Assembly (NCBI RefSeq): GCF_015752315.1
Contig: NZ_JADOVJ010000001.1
Coordinates: forward strand, 5,448,501 to 5,512,500
Direction: 5' to 3'
DNA from: Nocardioides luteus
GTDB taxonomy: Bacteria; Actinomycetota; Actinomycetes; Propionibacteriales; Nocardioidaceae
DNA: 64,000 nt
The notes beneath the pieces were generated by a model. The model saw only the letters and a program-made list of their open reading frames with translations. It ran no database searches and had not been told where the DNA came from. Below are positions 36,802 to 45,418 of this stretch, one piece after another. A program made the translations under genes and the position numbers. Position 1 is the stretch's first letter. Every line of letters starts with the position of its first letter.

Positions 36802-36835
36802 CGCGTCGGCTCCCCGCTCACAGGGAGCCGACGCG
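36802..36835. terminator. Stem-loop between copZ and copA
   Basis: Perfect 13-bp arms CGCGTCGGCTCCC/GGGAGCCGACGCG with an 8-nt loop. It lies inside the operon, so it may be a leaky terminator or processing site that favours the chaperone over the pump. Confidence 0.6.
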
Positions 36836-36841
36836 GATGGC

Positions 36842-37048
36842 TCAGCCGGCCAGCTGGTAGCCGGCCTCCTCGACCGCGCGCTGAACCTGCGCGGGGTCGA
36901 GCTCGTTCTCGGAGGTGACGGTCACCTGGCCGGTGGCCAGGTCGACGTCGACGGAGGAGACGCCCGCGATCTGGGTGACCTCTTCCTTGACGGAGCTGAC
37001 GCAGTGGCCGCAGGTCATCCCGGAAACGGTGTAGGTGGTGCTGCACAT
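36842..37048 (-). CDS. copZ: Copper chaperone CopZ
   Basis: A 68-aa stand-alone HMA domain with GMTCGHC (Cys13, Cys16) and a complete ferredoxin-like fold ending GYQLAG. It delivers Cu+ to CopA. It lies between the His-rich protein and copA on the same strand. ATG start with an AGAGAGGAAAG leader. Confidence 0.93.
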   Translation of the reverse strand: MCSTTYTVSGMTCGHCVSSVKEEVTQIAGVSSVDVDLATGQVTVTSENELDPAQVQRAVEEAGYQLAG

Positions 37049-37091
37049 GGTGCTTTCCTCTCTCTGTGGTGGACCCTGCTCAGGCAGGGGG

Positions 37092-38000
37092 TCAGTGGGC
37101 TGTTCCGTGGGCTTCGGCTGTGGCGGTGAAGGCCGCGGTGCGCACGTCGCCGGCGTGCTGGAAGTCGAGGAACAGGCGGTACGTCCCGGCCGAGGGCACC
37201 TCGGCGGAGAAGGTGATCTCCGGGCCGGGCTCGGTGCGCCCGTCGCCGGGCGCTCCTTCGGGGTGGACGTGGAGGTAGGCCAGGTCGCCGTCGCGCAGCG
37301 CGACCAGGTGGCCGTACGCCTCGAGGTAGGGCTCCAGGTCGGTGACCGGCTCGCCGTCGCGGGTCACGGTCAGGGTCAGGCGCGAGGTCTTTCCGGCGAC
37401 CAGATGGCCGTCGATGTCCACCTGGTAAGGGCTGACCGTGCTGGTCGTGGCGGCTGCGGGGAGCGGCTGCGGCTCGTAGGGCCCGCCGACGAAGAGGTCC
37501 TGACCGAGCGTCAGGCCCTCGTCCTCGGCCGCCGGCCGGAAGTCGGCGAAGACGCGGTAGGTCCCGGCCTCGGCCAGGTCGGCGTCGACCGACCAGGTGC
37601 CGTCGGCGGCCATCACCGGGTGCACGTGCTGGAAGGTGGCCAGGTCGCGGCGTACGACGATCAGGTGGAGCTTCTTCCCGTGGGCCGTCTCGAACCGGGT
37701 CACCGGCTCGTCGTCGGCGCCGAGGATCCGGAACTGCAGCGTGGCGTCGGCCGTGCGCTGGTAGCGGTCCTCGACGAGGTCGAGCGTGTAGCCGGCCTCG
37801 CTGACGTTGAGCCCGGTGGCCGTGGGCGCCGTCGTGGCGCCGTGTCCGGCGTGGCCGCCGTGGCTGCTCTTCTCGGCCGCGTGCTCCTGGTGACGCTCGG
37901 GCTCGCCCACCGGGCCGACGGAGGCGCCCACGGCGGAACCCAGGCCGCCGAGGGCAACGACGGCTCCGGCGAACGCACCGACCTTGGCAATGGCGTTCAT
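37092..38000 (-). CDS. Exported His-rich protein with duplicated domain, copper operon
   Basis: A 302-aa protein with an N-terminal hydrophobic segment (VGAFAGAVVALGGLGSAVGA) and then a His-rich stretch (ERHQEHAAEKSSHGGHAGHG). Two homologous domains follow, each with a His-x-His turn and the same closing strand: TFQHVHP ... AGTYRVFADF and LAYLHVHP ... AGTYRLFLDF. The HVHP motifs and position ahead of copZ-copA suggest an extracytoplasmic copper-binding role (inference). No named family is recognised. Confidence 0.8.
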   Translation of the reverse strand: MNAIAKVGAFAGAVVALGGLGSAVGASVGPVGEPERHQEHAAEKSSHGGHAGHGATTAPTATGLNVSEAGYTLDLVEDRYQRTADATLQFRILGADDEPVTRFETAHGKKLHLIVVRRDLATFQHVHPVMAADGTWSVDADLAEAGTYRVFADFRPAAEDEGLTLGQDLFVGGPYEPQPLPAAATTSTVSPYQVDIDGHLVAGKTSRLTLTVTRDGEPVTDLEPYLEAYGHLVALRDGDLAYLHVHPEGAPGDGRTEPGPEITFSAEVPSAGTYRLFLDFQHAGDVRTAAFTATAEAHGTAH

Positions 38001-38096
38001 GTGATCACTCCTGGCTCGGATCTCGATGACTCTTGTTGACGTGCCAGAGGCTGCTCGGGCGATCTGTCTGCGTACTGTCCCGGCGTTGTCGGGGCT

Positions 38097-38124
38097 CGGA
38101 CAGCTCGGACAGGAGTCCGGACAG
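38097..38124 (+). promoter_or_regulatory. SARP-type heptamer repeats before the SARP gene
   Basis: Three CGGACAG heptamers at 38097, 38106 and 38118, with an inverted CTGTCCC at 38075. They lie 44-71 bp before the regulator's start, suggesting autoregulation. Confidence 0.5.
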
Positions 38125-38167
38125 ATATCCGTTCGGCGCCCGAGCGGGTGCTGACTACGATCTCGAC

Positions 38168-41100
38168 GTGCTGCCGACCTCGCGTGACATCCGCTTCGGG
38201 CTGCTCGGTCCGTTCGAGGCGACGGTCGACGGTGAGCCCGTCAAGGTGCCCGGTTCGGCGGAACGGGCCCTCCTCGCGGTGCTGCTCCTGGCGCGCGGGC
38301 GGATCGTGCCGGCGTCGGCACTGATCGACCGGCTGTGGGCCGACTCGGCGCTGCCGGCCGACCCGCTCAACGCGCTCCAGCTCCGCGTCTCCAAGCTGCG
38401 CCGCGTGTTCAAGAACATGGGGCTCGACCTGGTGCAGCGCGACGGCGGCGGCTATCGGGCGGCGGTCGACCCCGGCAGCATCGATGCCGAGGCCTTCGAG
38501 CGACACATCCGGGAGGTCCGCGCAGCGGTCGCCGGGTCCGGGAGCCCGACCGAGGCGGATCTGGCCACCTACGACGCGGCGCTCGGGCTCTGGCGTGGCG
38601 AGGCGCTCGCCGACTTCGCCACCGAGCCGTGGGCGGTGCCCGAGTCGGTGCGGCTGGAGGACCTCCGCCGGACGGCGTACGCCGAGCGGGCCCAGATCGC
38701 GCTGTCGCTGGGCCGGCACGCGGAGGTCGTCACCGACCTCGAGCCGCTGCTGCGTACCGACCCGACCCATGAGGCGATGGCCGGTCTGCTGATGGTCGCG
38801 CTCTACCGCGCCGGCCGGCAGGCCGACGCCCTCGAGGTCTTCACCCGCACGCGGAAGACGCTCGACGCCGACCTCGGTCTCGAGCCGTCGGCCTCGCTGC
38901 GGTCGCTCCACGAGCGCGTGCTTCGGCAGGATCCGTCGCTCGGCTCCTCCGGCGAGGTGACCCTCTCCACCCCGGCGACCGCACCCCACCGAGCCCGGTC
39001 CGGGGCGCAGCTCTCCAACCTTCCGGCCGACCTGACCCCGCTCGTCGGGCGGGACGAGCTGCTCGACTCGCTGAGCGACCGGGTCGGCAGCTCCAGGCTC
39101 ACCACCCTCGTCGGCCCCGGCGGATCCGGAAAGACCGCCCTCGGTCTGCACGCCGCCCGACGTCTCGCCGACCGGTTCCCGGACGGCACCTTCCTCGTCC
39201 GTCTCGCCGCGATCCGGAGCCGCGAGCACATCGTGCCGGCCGTCGCCGCGGCGGTGGCGATGCCGCAGGACGGCTCGGCGACCGACCTCCAGGCACGGCT
39301 GATCGAGTTCCTCGCCGACAAGCACCTGCTCCTGGTCGTCGACAACTGCGAGCACCTCGTCGACCCGGTCGCGACGCTGGTCGAGCAGCTGCTGACCCGC
39401 TGTCCGCAGCTCACCGTCATCGCCACCAGCCGCGAGCCCCTCGCCCTGCCGAGCGAGGTGCAGACCCTCGTCGGGCCGCTCCCGACACCGCTCGAGGACG
39501 ACGACGCCGAGACGATCGCGGCGACGGCCTCCGTGCAGCTCCTCGTCCGCCGGATCGCGACCGTCGGGCCCGGGATCGAGACCGACCCGGAGGCGTACGC
39601 AGCGCTCGGCCGTATCGCCCGTGCGCTCGACGGCATGCCGCTGGCGCTCGAGCTGGCCGCGGCCCGGGCGACCTCCCTGTCCCCGAGCGACCTCGCCGAC
39701 CGGCTCGACCAGCGCTTCACCCTGCTCACCTCCGGGCCGCGGACGGCGGAGGAACGTCAGCGCACGCTCCGCGCGACCGTCGACTGGAGCTACGACCTGC
39801 TCGACGACCTGGAGAAGCGCGTCTTCGAGGGACTCGCGGTGTTCCACGGCGGCTGGACCCTGACCGCCGCCGAGCAGGTCCTCGCCGACGACGAGACCGA
39901 CCCGAGCCAGGTCATCCATGCCGTCGGCCGGCTGGTCGAGCAGTCCCTGATCGTCGCCGAACGCGGCCCGGTCACCCGCTACCGCATGCTCGAGACCCTG
40001 CGTGAGTACGCCGCCGACCGGCTGGCGACGACCGGCCGGAGCGACGCCCTGGCCACCCGGCACGCCCACCACTTCGCCCAGGTCGCGGAGCGGTCGGCGC
40101 GGGCGCTGCGCGGTCAGGGCGACCCCCGAGCGCGGAACCTCCTGGTCGACGAGCAGGCCAACGTACGCTCGGCCATCGCCTGGCTGGAGGGCCCCGCCGG
40201 CGACCCTTCGACAAGCTCAGGACATCGCATCGACGCCGCCCTGCGGCTGGCCGGCCACCTCGGTCTCTTCTGGCACCAGGGCCGCCACCTCGAGGGCCGC
40301 CGGATCCTGCGCCGCCTCCTCGAGCAGGACCGCGGGACGCCCGCGGCGCGGGCAGCCGCCCTGCAGGCGGTGTCGCTGGTCGAGCGCCCCCGGGCGTGCG
40401 TCGTCCACCCCCACCCGCGCTGTGCCGAGGCGGCCCGCGAGAGTCTGGCGATCTTCAGCGAGGCAGGCGACGCCGACGGGGCCGCGGTCTCGCAGGTGCT
40501 GCTCGCCGTCGAAGGCGTCAACGGGCAGGATCCCGAGGCGCCGGCACTCCTCGATGCCGCCGAGGCGTCCTTCCGCGACCGCGGCGACCGCTGGGGCCTC
40601 GCCGTCGCCGGGTTCGTCAGGCTCGAGACCGCCCTCAAGGCCAGGGACGAAGCGACGGCGACGCGGCTCGGCAGGGCCACCGCGGCCGAGTTCCGCCACC
40701 TCGACGACCCCTGGGGTCACAGCGCCGTCCTGTACCACCTCGGCTACGGCCTGCGGCACTTCGGACGCCTACGCGAGTCGGCCCGCACCCTCGAGCAGGC
40801 GATCGACGTCGCCACCTCGGCCGGCATCCACAACACCGTGCAGTGGGCGCTCGCCGACCTCGGGATCACCCACCTGGGCCTGGGCGACCACGAGTCGGCC
40901 GAGGACGCGTTCCGGCGCGCGGAGCTGGCGTCGCGTCACGTCGGTGACCGTGCCGGGTCGGTCCTGGCGGCGTACGGACGTGGCCGGCTCGCCGAGCGTC
41001 AGCAGGACTGGACGACGGCCATCGACCTGCTGACGACGGCGATCCAGGGCTTCGAGACGCTGCAGACGCCCGCGATGACGGCGAAGGCGACGCTCGCGCT

Positions 41101-41275
41101 GGCCCGGTGCCACGAGCAGCTGACCGAGGTGGAGGCGGCCGCGGAGCGCTACGAGGAGGCCCGGACCCTCGGCCTCGCCACCGGCGAGGTCGCCCTCGCG
41201 GCCCAGGCGACCGAGGCGCTCGACCGGCTCAACGGCTCCGGGACGGACGGCGCCCGGACAGACCAGGGACAGTGA
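38168..41275 (+). CDS. Large SARP/BTAD-NB-ARC transcriptional regulator
   Basis: A 1035-aa AfsR-like regulator. OmpR-type winged helix at about 8-95 (LLGPFEATVDGEPV ... LRVSKLRRV), bacterial transcriptional activation domain at about 100-250, NTPase with P-loop VGPGGSGKT at about 315-323 and LLVVDNCEHL as Walker B, then TPR-like helices to the end. GTG start (VLPTSRDIRF) fits the domain border; an upstream start is possible. It probably activates the DHA2 exporter directly downstream, since similar heptamers precede both genes. Residues about 679-685 (DPSTSSG) are encoded by an inserted 20-bp dispersed repeat. Confidence 0.88.
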   Translation: MLPTSRDIRFGLLGPFEATVDGEPVKVPGSAERALLAVLLLARGRIVPASALIDRLWADSALPADPLNALQLRVSKLRRVFKNMGLDLVQRDGGGYRAAVDPGSIDAEAFERHIREVRAAVAGSGSPTEADLATYDAALGLWRGEALADFATEPWAVPESVRLEDLRRTAYAERAQIALSLGRHAEVVTDLEPLLRTDPTHEAMAGLLMVALYRAGRQADALEVFTRTRKTLDADLGLEPSASLRSLHERVLRQDPSLGSSGEVTLSTPATAPHRARSGAQLSNLPADLTPLVGRDELLDSLSDRVGSSRLTTLVGPGGSGKTALGLHAARRLADRFPDGTFLVRLAAIRSREHIVPAVAAAVAMPQDGSATDLQARLIEFLADKHLLLVVDNCEHLVDPVATLVEQLLTRCPQLTVIATSREPLALPSEVQTLVGPLPTPLEDDDAETIAATASVQLLVRRIATVGPGIETDPEAYAALGRIARALDGMPLALELAAARATSLSPSDLADRLDQRFTLLTSGPRTAEERQRTLRATVDWSYDLLDDLEKRVFEGLAVFHGGWTLTAAEQVLADDETDPSQVIHAVGRLVEQSLIVAERGPVTRYRMLETLREYAADRLATTGRSDALATRHAHHFAQVAERSARALRGQGDPRARNLLVDEQANVRSAIAWLEGPAGDPSTSSGHRIDAALRLAGHLGLFWHQGRHLEGRRILRRLLEQDRGTPAARAAALQAVSLVERPRACVVHPHPRCAEAARESLAIFSEAGDADGAAVSQVLLAVEGVNGQDPEAPALLDAAEASFRDRGDRWGLAVAGFVRLETALKARDEATATRLGRATAAEFRHLDDPWGHSAVLYHLGYGLRHFGRLRESARTLEQAIDVATSAGIHNTVQWALADLGITHLGLGDHESAEDAFRRAELASRHVGDRAGSVLAAYGRGRLAERQQDWTTAIDLLTTAIQGFETLQTPAMTAKATLALARCHEQLTEVEAAAERYEEARTLGLATGEVALAAQATEALDRLNGSGTDGARTDQGQ
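40204..40223 (+). repeat. Dispersed CTTCGACAAGCTCAGG-type repeat inside the SARP gene
   Basis: CCCTTCGACAAGCTCAGGAC is a short repeat that recurs in many unrelated high-GC genomes (from memory). Here it keeps the reading frame. Confidence 0.5.
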
Positions 41276-41285
41276 CGCGGGACAG
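41255..41285 (+). promoter_or_regulatory. SARP-type heptamer repeats before the DHA2 exporter
   Basis: CGGACAG at 41255, GGGACAG at 41266 and GGGACAG at 41279. The first two have the 11-bp period typical of SARP boxes. They end 47 bp before the exporter ATG and overlap the 3' end of the SARP gene. Confidence 0.55.
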
Positions 41286-41332
41286 GTTCTCCTCACGCGG
41301 TCGAACGGCCGCCCTGACGAAGAGAGAGAACC

Positions 41333-42775
41333 ATGTCTTCCACAGCATCCCCGGCGGCGGGTGCCAACAGCCGCCGCTGGCTCGCCCTCGGCCTCATCGC
41401 CGCCGCCCAGTTCATGGTCATCATGGACACCTCCATCATCGGCGTCGCCCTCCCCGAGATCCAGCGTGATCTCGGCTTCGCCCCGCAGGACCTCAGCTGG
41501 GTGTTCAACGCCTACGTGGTCGCCTTCGGCGGCCTGCTCCTGCTCGGCGGCCGGCTCTCCGACCTGCTCGGCGCGCGCCGGATCTTCGCCCTCGGCTGGC
41601 TGGTCCTCGGCGTCGGCTCGCTGGTCGCGGGACTGGCTGACAGCGTCGCCGTCGAGATCGCCGGCCGCGCCGTCCAGGGCGCCGGATCGGCGCTCATCGC
41701 ACCCTCGGCGCTGACGCTCCTGTTCATGACCTTCGGGGCCAACCCGAAGGAGCTGACCAAGGCGCTCGCGCTCTACGGTGCGGCCGCCCCGGCCGGCGGC
41801 ACGGCCGGCGTGTTCCTCGGCGGCGTGCTCACCGAATACCTCTCCTGGCCGTGGGTCTTCTTCATCAACCTGCCGATCGCCCTCGCGGTGCTCGCGCTGA
41901 CGCCCGGCACGATGCCGGCAGGGACCGCGCAGCGCGGTCGCATCGACCTGCTCGGCGCGCTGACCGTCACCCTGGGTCTCGCCGCCGTGGTCTTCGCGGT
42001 CGTACGCGTCCCCGAGGAGGGCTGGGGATCGCCCAGCACGCTCATCGCCGGCGCCGTCGGCATCGCCCTGCTCGTCACTTTCGTCGCCCTGCAGGCAGGC
42101 TCCTCGGCGCCGCTCATGCGCCTGGGCATCTTCAAGGCCCCGAACCTGGCCGCCGCCAACATCGCCCAGCTGCTGCTCGGCGCCGCCTGGATCCCGATGT
42201 TCTTCTTCATCAACCTCTACCTGCAGCAGGTCCTGGGGCTCGGCGCGTTCGAGTCCGGCGCGGCCCTGCTGCCGATGACGGTGACGATCATGCTCGGCAT
42301 GGTCGCCGTCGCCCCGCGGCTGACGGCGGCGTTCGGACCGAAGGCGATGACCGTCGGCGGCCTGGTCGTCCTCGCGCTCGGACTGGTCTGGCTCTCCCGG
42401 ATCGACGCCGACGGCAGCTTCGCCGTCGACGTGCTCCCGGCGACCCTGGTCACCGCGGCGGGCATGGCGCTGGCGTTCATCCCCTCGCTGAGCACGGCGC
42501 TCGGCGCGGCCGCTCCCGAAGAGGGCGGTCTGGCCGCCGGGATCGTCAACACCAGCTACCAGGTCGGCTCCGCGCTCGGCCTGGCGGCGATGACCGTCGT
42601 CGCGGCCGCGTACGGCTCCGACCAGCTCGGTGACCTGGCCGCCATGACCGACGGCTTCTCGGCCGGGTTCCTCGGCGCGGCCGGGATCGCCCTCGCCGGT
42701 GCCGTCGTCACCGGGCTCGGCTGGAAGCCGGTCCGCACCGAGACCGCGGCCGAGTCGGTCCCCGCCGGCCGCTAG
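41333..42775 (+). CDS. DHA2-family (EmrB/QacA) 14-helix MFS exporter
   Basis: A 480-aa drug:H+ antiporter. AAQFMVIMDTSIIGVALPEIQRDLGF (in parts) with the helix-1 Asp, RLSDLLGARRIF (motif A) and GGTAGVFLGGVLTEYLSWPWVFFINLPI (motif C region) mark the DHA2 group. It sits 57 bp after the SARP gene with heptamer repeats between, so it is its likely target. Substrates may be antibiotics or biocides. Confidence 0.92.
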   Translation: MSSTASPAAGANSRRWLALGLIAAAQFMVIMDTSIIGVALPEIQRDLGFAPQDLSWVFNAYVVAFGGLLLLGGRLSDLLGARRIFALGWLVLGVGSLVAGLADSVAVEIAGRAVQGAGSALIAPSALTLLFMTFGANPKELTKALALYGAAAPAGGTAGVFLGGVLTEYLSWPWVFFINLPIALAVLALTPGTMPAGTAQRGRIDLLGALTVTLGLAAVVFAVVRVPEEGWGSPSTLIAGAVGIALLVTFVALQAGSSAPLMRLGIFKAPNLAAANIAQLLLGAAWIPMFFFINLYLQQVLGLGAFESGAALLPMTVTIMLGMVAVAPRLTAAFGPKAMTVGGLVVLALGLVWLSRIDADGSFAVDVLPATLVTAAGMALAFIPSLSTALGAAAPEEGGLAAGIVNTSYQVGSALGLAAMTVVAAAYGSDQLGDLAAMTDGFSAGFLGAAGIALAGAVVTGLGWKPVRTETAAESVPAGR

Positions 42776-42787
42776 CCCGTCCGACAC

Positions 42788-42823
42788 CCGTCGTGGCCCC
42801 GGATCCGTCCGGGGCCACGACGG
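42788..42823. terminator. Terminator after the DHA2 exporter
   Basis: Perfect 16-bp arms CCGTCGTGGCCCCGGA/TCCGGGGCCACGACGG with a 4-nt loop, just past the stop. Confidence 0.85.
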
Positions 42824-42850
42824 CACTGCGAGACCACCAAGGAGACCGCC

Positions 42851-43063
42851 ATGCAGACCATCCAGCTGTACGTCGAGGGCATGCGCTGCCCTCGATGCGT
42901 CCGTGAGGCCACCGCCCGGCTCCGGGACCTCCCCGGCGTCGCCACCCTCACCGCCGACCGCGAGACCGGCCAGATCACCGTCACCGGTAAGGTCTCGGCC
43001 GCCGACCTGCTCGAGGCGCTGGCCGGCAGCAGCTTCACGGCGCAGGTGCGTCCGCGGCCGTGA
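42851..43063 (+). CDS. Stand-alone HMA domain protein
   Basis: A 70-aa CopZ-like metallochaperone. The metal site reads GMRCPRC instead of the usual GMTCxxC. The rest of the fold (VREATARLRDLPGVATLTADRETGQITVTG in parts) is regular. AAGGAG precedes the ATG. Its 3' end overlaps the convergent gcoB gene by 29 bp. Metal specificity and partner are unknown; the copper operon lies 4 kb away on the other strand. Confidence 0.82.
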   Translation: MQTIQLYVEGMRCPRCVREATARLRDLPGVATLTADRETGQITVTGKVSAADLLEALAGSSFTAQVRPRP

Positions 43064-44051
43064 ACTTCTCGCGGTGGATCAGGCGCGGCGCCATCCGGCG
43101 GCGCTTGAACGCCTTGACGCCGGCCTCGACCATCGGCGGCGGGCCGCAGAGCCAGCCGGACCAGCCACGGGCGCTGGCCACGTCCTCGACGAAGGCGTCG
43201 GGGGCGTAGCCGTTGCGGTGGCCCGGCACGGACTCCCGGGAGAGCACGGTGACGAAGCTGAACCCGGGATAGCGGATCACCAGCTCCTCGAGGCGGTCGG
43301 TGTCGTAGAGGTCCGCCTCGTTGCGTACACCGTGATAGAGGACCATCAGCCGCTTGGGATGGCGATCCAGGGCCGTGCGGGCGATGCCGAGCAGCGGCGC
43401 CAGGCCGGTGCCGCCGCCGATGAGCACCATCGGCTCGCCCTCGTCGTGGTCCGCGTCGGGGACGTGGAAGTCGCCGAGCGGGCCGCGCACCTCGACCCGA
43501 TCGCCGACTGCGACCGGCCCGAAGAGCCACTCGCTCGCCACGCCACCGGGGACGCGGCGTACGTGGAGCTCGAGGACCTTGTCCTCCTCGGCCGTGTTGG
43601 CGAGGGAGTAGGGGCGGCGCTCGGAGGTGTCGGGGACGAGCAGCTCGACGTACTGCCCCGCCGAGAACGCGAGCGGCTCCTCGAGGCCAAGCAGGACCCG
43701 CCGGGTGTCCCGGGCGATCTCCTCGACCGCGACGACGGTGGCCGTGAGGTCGCGCAGCACGTGGGTCGTACGTCCCGTCTCGGAGCCCCGCAGCGCGACC
43801 TCGGTCTCGGCGAGCGGCCGGGCCTGGCACGCGAGCGCCAGCCCGGCGGCGCGCTCTTCCGCGGTCAACGTGTCGAGCGGGGACTCGCGGTGGTCAACCT
43901 CGCCGCAGACGACCTGCAGCTTGCAGGTGCCGCAGGTGCCCTGGTTGCAGGAGTTCGGCATCCAGATGCCGGCCCGGAGGAACGCCTCGAGGATCGACTG
44001 GTCCTCGGCGCACTCGACGCGGCGGCCGGCGACGCTGATCGCGGCGGACAC
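43035..44051 (-). CDS. gcoB: Guaiacol O-demethylase reductase GcoB
   Basis: A 338-aa three-domain reductase passing electrons from NADH to GcoA. The N-terminal plant-type [2Fe-2S] ferredoxin has Cys35, Cys40, Cys43 and Cys75 (SCNQGTCGTC ... LACQARP). A ferredoxin-reductase FAD domain follows (RRPYSLAN), then an NADH domain (VLIGGGTGLAPLLG and WLCGPPPMVEAGV). Order and length match GcoB. It follows gcoA with a 3-bp gap. GTG start. Confidence 0.93.
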   Translation of the reverse strand: MSAAISVAGRRVECAEDQSILEAFLRAGIWMPNSCNQGTCGTCKLQVVCGEVDHRESPLDTLTAEERAAGLALACQARPLAETEVALRGSETGRTTHVLRDLTATVVAVEEIARDTRRVLLGLEEPLAFSAGQYVELLVPDTSERRPYSLANTAEEDKVLELHVRRVPGGVASEWLFGPVAVGDRVEVRGPLGDFHVPDADHDEGEPMVLIGGGTGLAPLLGIARTALDRHPKRLMVLYHGVRNEADLYDTDRLEELVIRYPGFSFVTVLSRESVPGHRNGYAPDAFVEDVASARGWSGWLCGPPPMVEAGVKAFKRRRMAPRLIHREKFTAADAPAP

Positions 44052-44054
44052 GGC

Positions 44055-45275
44055 TCAGACCTCCCAGGTGCAGTGCAGGCTGGTCGGGCCGCGGAATCCC
44101 CAGCCCCAGAACTCCACGCCCTCGCCGGTGTCGCGCTCCAGGTTGGGGATCGCCTCGAAGAGCTCCTCGAGCCCGATCCGCATGACCTGGTTGGCGTAGT
44201 AGATGCCCGCGCAGGCGTGGTTGCCGGCGCCGAAGGCGAGGTGCGGCAGCGGCGGCCGGTGCAGGTCGTACTCGGTGGGGGCGTCGTACTTCCCGGTGTC
44301 GTGGTTGGCGGAGCCATAGGAGAGGATCACCGGGGTGCCGGCGGGCAGGTCGACGCCGGCGATGGTGACCGGCTTGGTGCTGATCCGCGCGGTCGCCGAC
44401 CAGATCGGCGAGGTCCAGCGCATGCCCTCGGAGATGGCCCGCGGCAGCAGCGACGGGTCGTCGACGACCTCCTCGAGCTGCTCGGGACGGCTGAAGAGCC
44501 CCACCAGGGTGGAGGCCATGCCGTGGCCGGGCTCCTGCATCGCGCCGAGCAGGTAGACGTAGATGGTGGGGTAGATGTACTCGCGGGCACGGGTCTTGCC
44601 CGGCGGCATGCCGTCGTGGAGCCAGTGGGAGATCGCCGTGTTCTCCGGGTGCTCGATCCAGCGGTCGATCAGCGGGTCGACGACCTCCTGGATCTCCGCC
44701 CGGGCCTCGTCACCCGGAGTGAACCCCTCCGGGTTGGTGAACTCCCCGTTCTCGTCGACCGCGGCGTTGGTGAACGAGACGCTCAGCTTGTGGAACCACT
44801 CGCGGAGCTTGTCGGAGGAGACCGACTGCAGCCCGAGCAGGTCGCCGAGCGAACGCACCGAGACCGGCTCGCAGAACTCGGCGACGAGCTCGGCGCTGCC
44901 GCGGTCCTCGAACTGCTCGACGTAGCTCCGGGCGATCGGGCGCACCAGGTCGTCGACCCAGCTGTCGACCTCGGCCGGCTGCAGCTGCGGCTCGACCATG
45001 CCGCGCAGGTCCGCGTGGATGTCACCGTTGACACCGATGATCGCGGGATGGCCGAACGTGCGCCCGCCGGCCGGGGTGATCACGGCCTCGAAGTCGGGGC
45101 TGGTCGCGACCTCGCGGCACACCTCGGCGGTCGAGGCGACGTACGACCCGAGGACCGGGACGAAGGCGAGCGGTGCCTCGCGGCGGAGACGTTCGTAGGT
45201 CGGGTAGGGATTCCGCTCGAGGTCGCTCATCGTCACGTCGTCGAGCCAGGACAGGTCCTGCTGGGTGGTGGTCAT
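44055..45275 (-). CDS. gcoA: Cytochrome P450 guaiacol O-demethylase GcoA (CYP255A-type)
   Basis: A 406-aa P450 that demethylates guaiacol to catechol plus formaldehyde. The heme Cys is Cys355 ([10 protein letters not shown]). The I-helix has EPGHGMAST in place of the usual acid-Thr motif, as in CYP255A. Residues lining the guaiacol pocket in Amycolatopsis GcoA (F75, I81, F169, V241, G245, I292, A295, F395, from memory) are all found one position earlier here: F74, I80, F168, V240, G244, I291, A294, F394. ATG start ([10 protein letters not shown]) gives nearly the same length as GcoA. Confidence 0.95.
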   Translation of the reverse strand: MTTTQQDLSWLDDVTMSDLERNPYPTYERLRREAPLAFVPVLGSYVASTAEVCREVATSPDFEAVITPAGGRTFGHPAIIGVNGDIHADLRGMVEPQLQPAEVDSWVDDLVRPIARSYVEQFEDRGSAELVAEFCEPVSVRSLGDLLGLQSVSSDKLREWFHKLSVSFTNAAVDENGEFTNPEGFTPGDEARAEIQEVVDPLIDRWIEHPENTAISHWLHDGMPPGKTRAREYIYPTIYVYLLGAMQEPGHGMASTLVGLFSRPEQLEEVVDDPSLLPRAISEGMRWTSPIWSATARISTKPVTIAGVDLPAGTPVILSYGSANHDTGKYDAPTEYDLHRPPLPHLAFGAGNHACAGIYYANQVMRIGLEELFEAIPNLERDTGEGVEFWGWGFRGPTSLHCTWEV

Positions 45276-45418
45276 CGGGTGCTCCTCGAAGGCTGAACGG
45301 GTCGGCACTGAGATCCCGAAGTTAGGTGCGTCACAGCAGACCGGCGACACGGATCGCGCGGTCTCGGCACCGGATGCGCGACCTTTTTGTGACGGACGTC
45401 TCAGGTAGACTCCGCGCC

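Noticed and set aside
37035..38039. Plus-strand frame opposite the copper operon
   Set aside because: It is the complement of the His-rich protein and copZ; no ribosome site or family motif.
45387..45411. Promoter (TTGTGA and TAGACT) before the gco AraC gene
   Set aside because: The spacing is only 13 nt, too short for a standard promoter.
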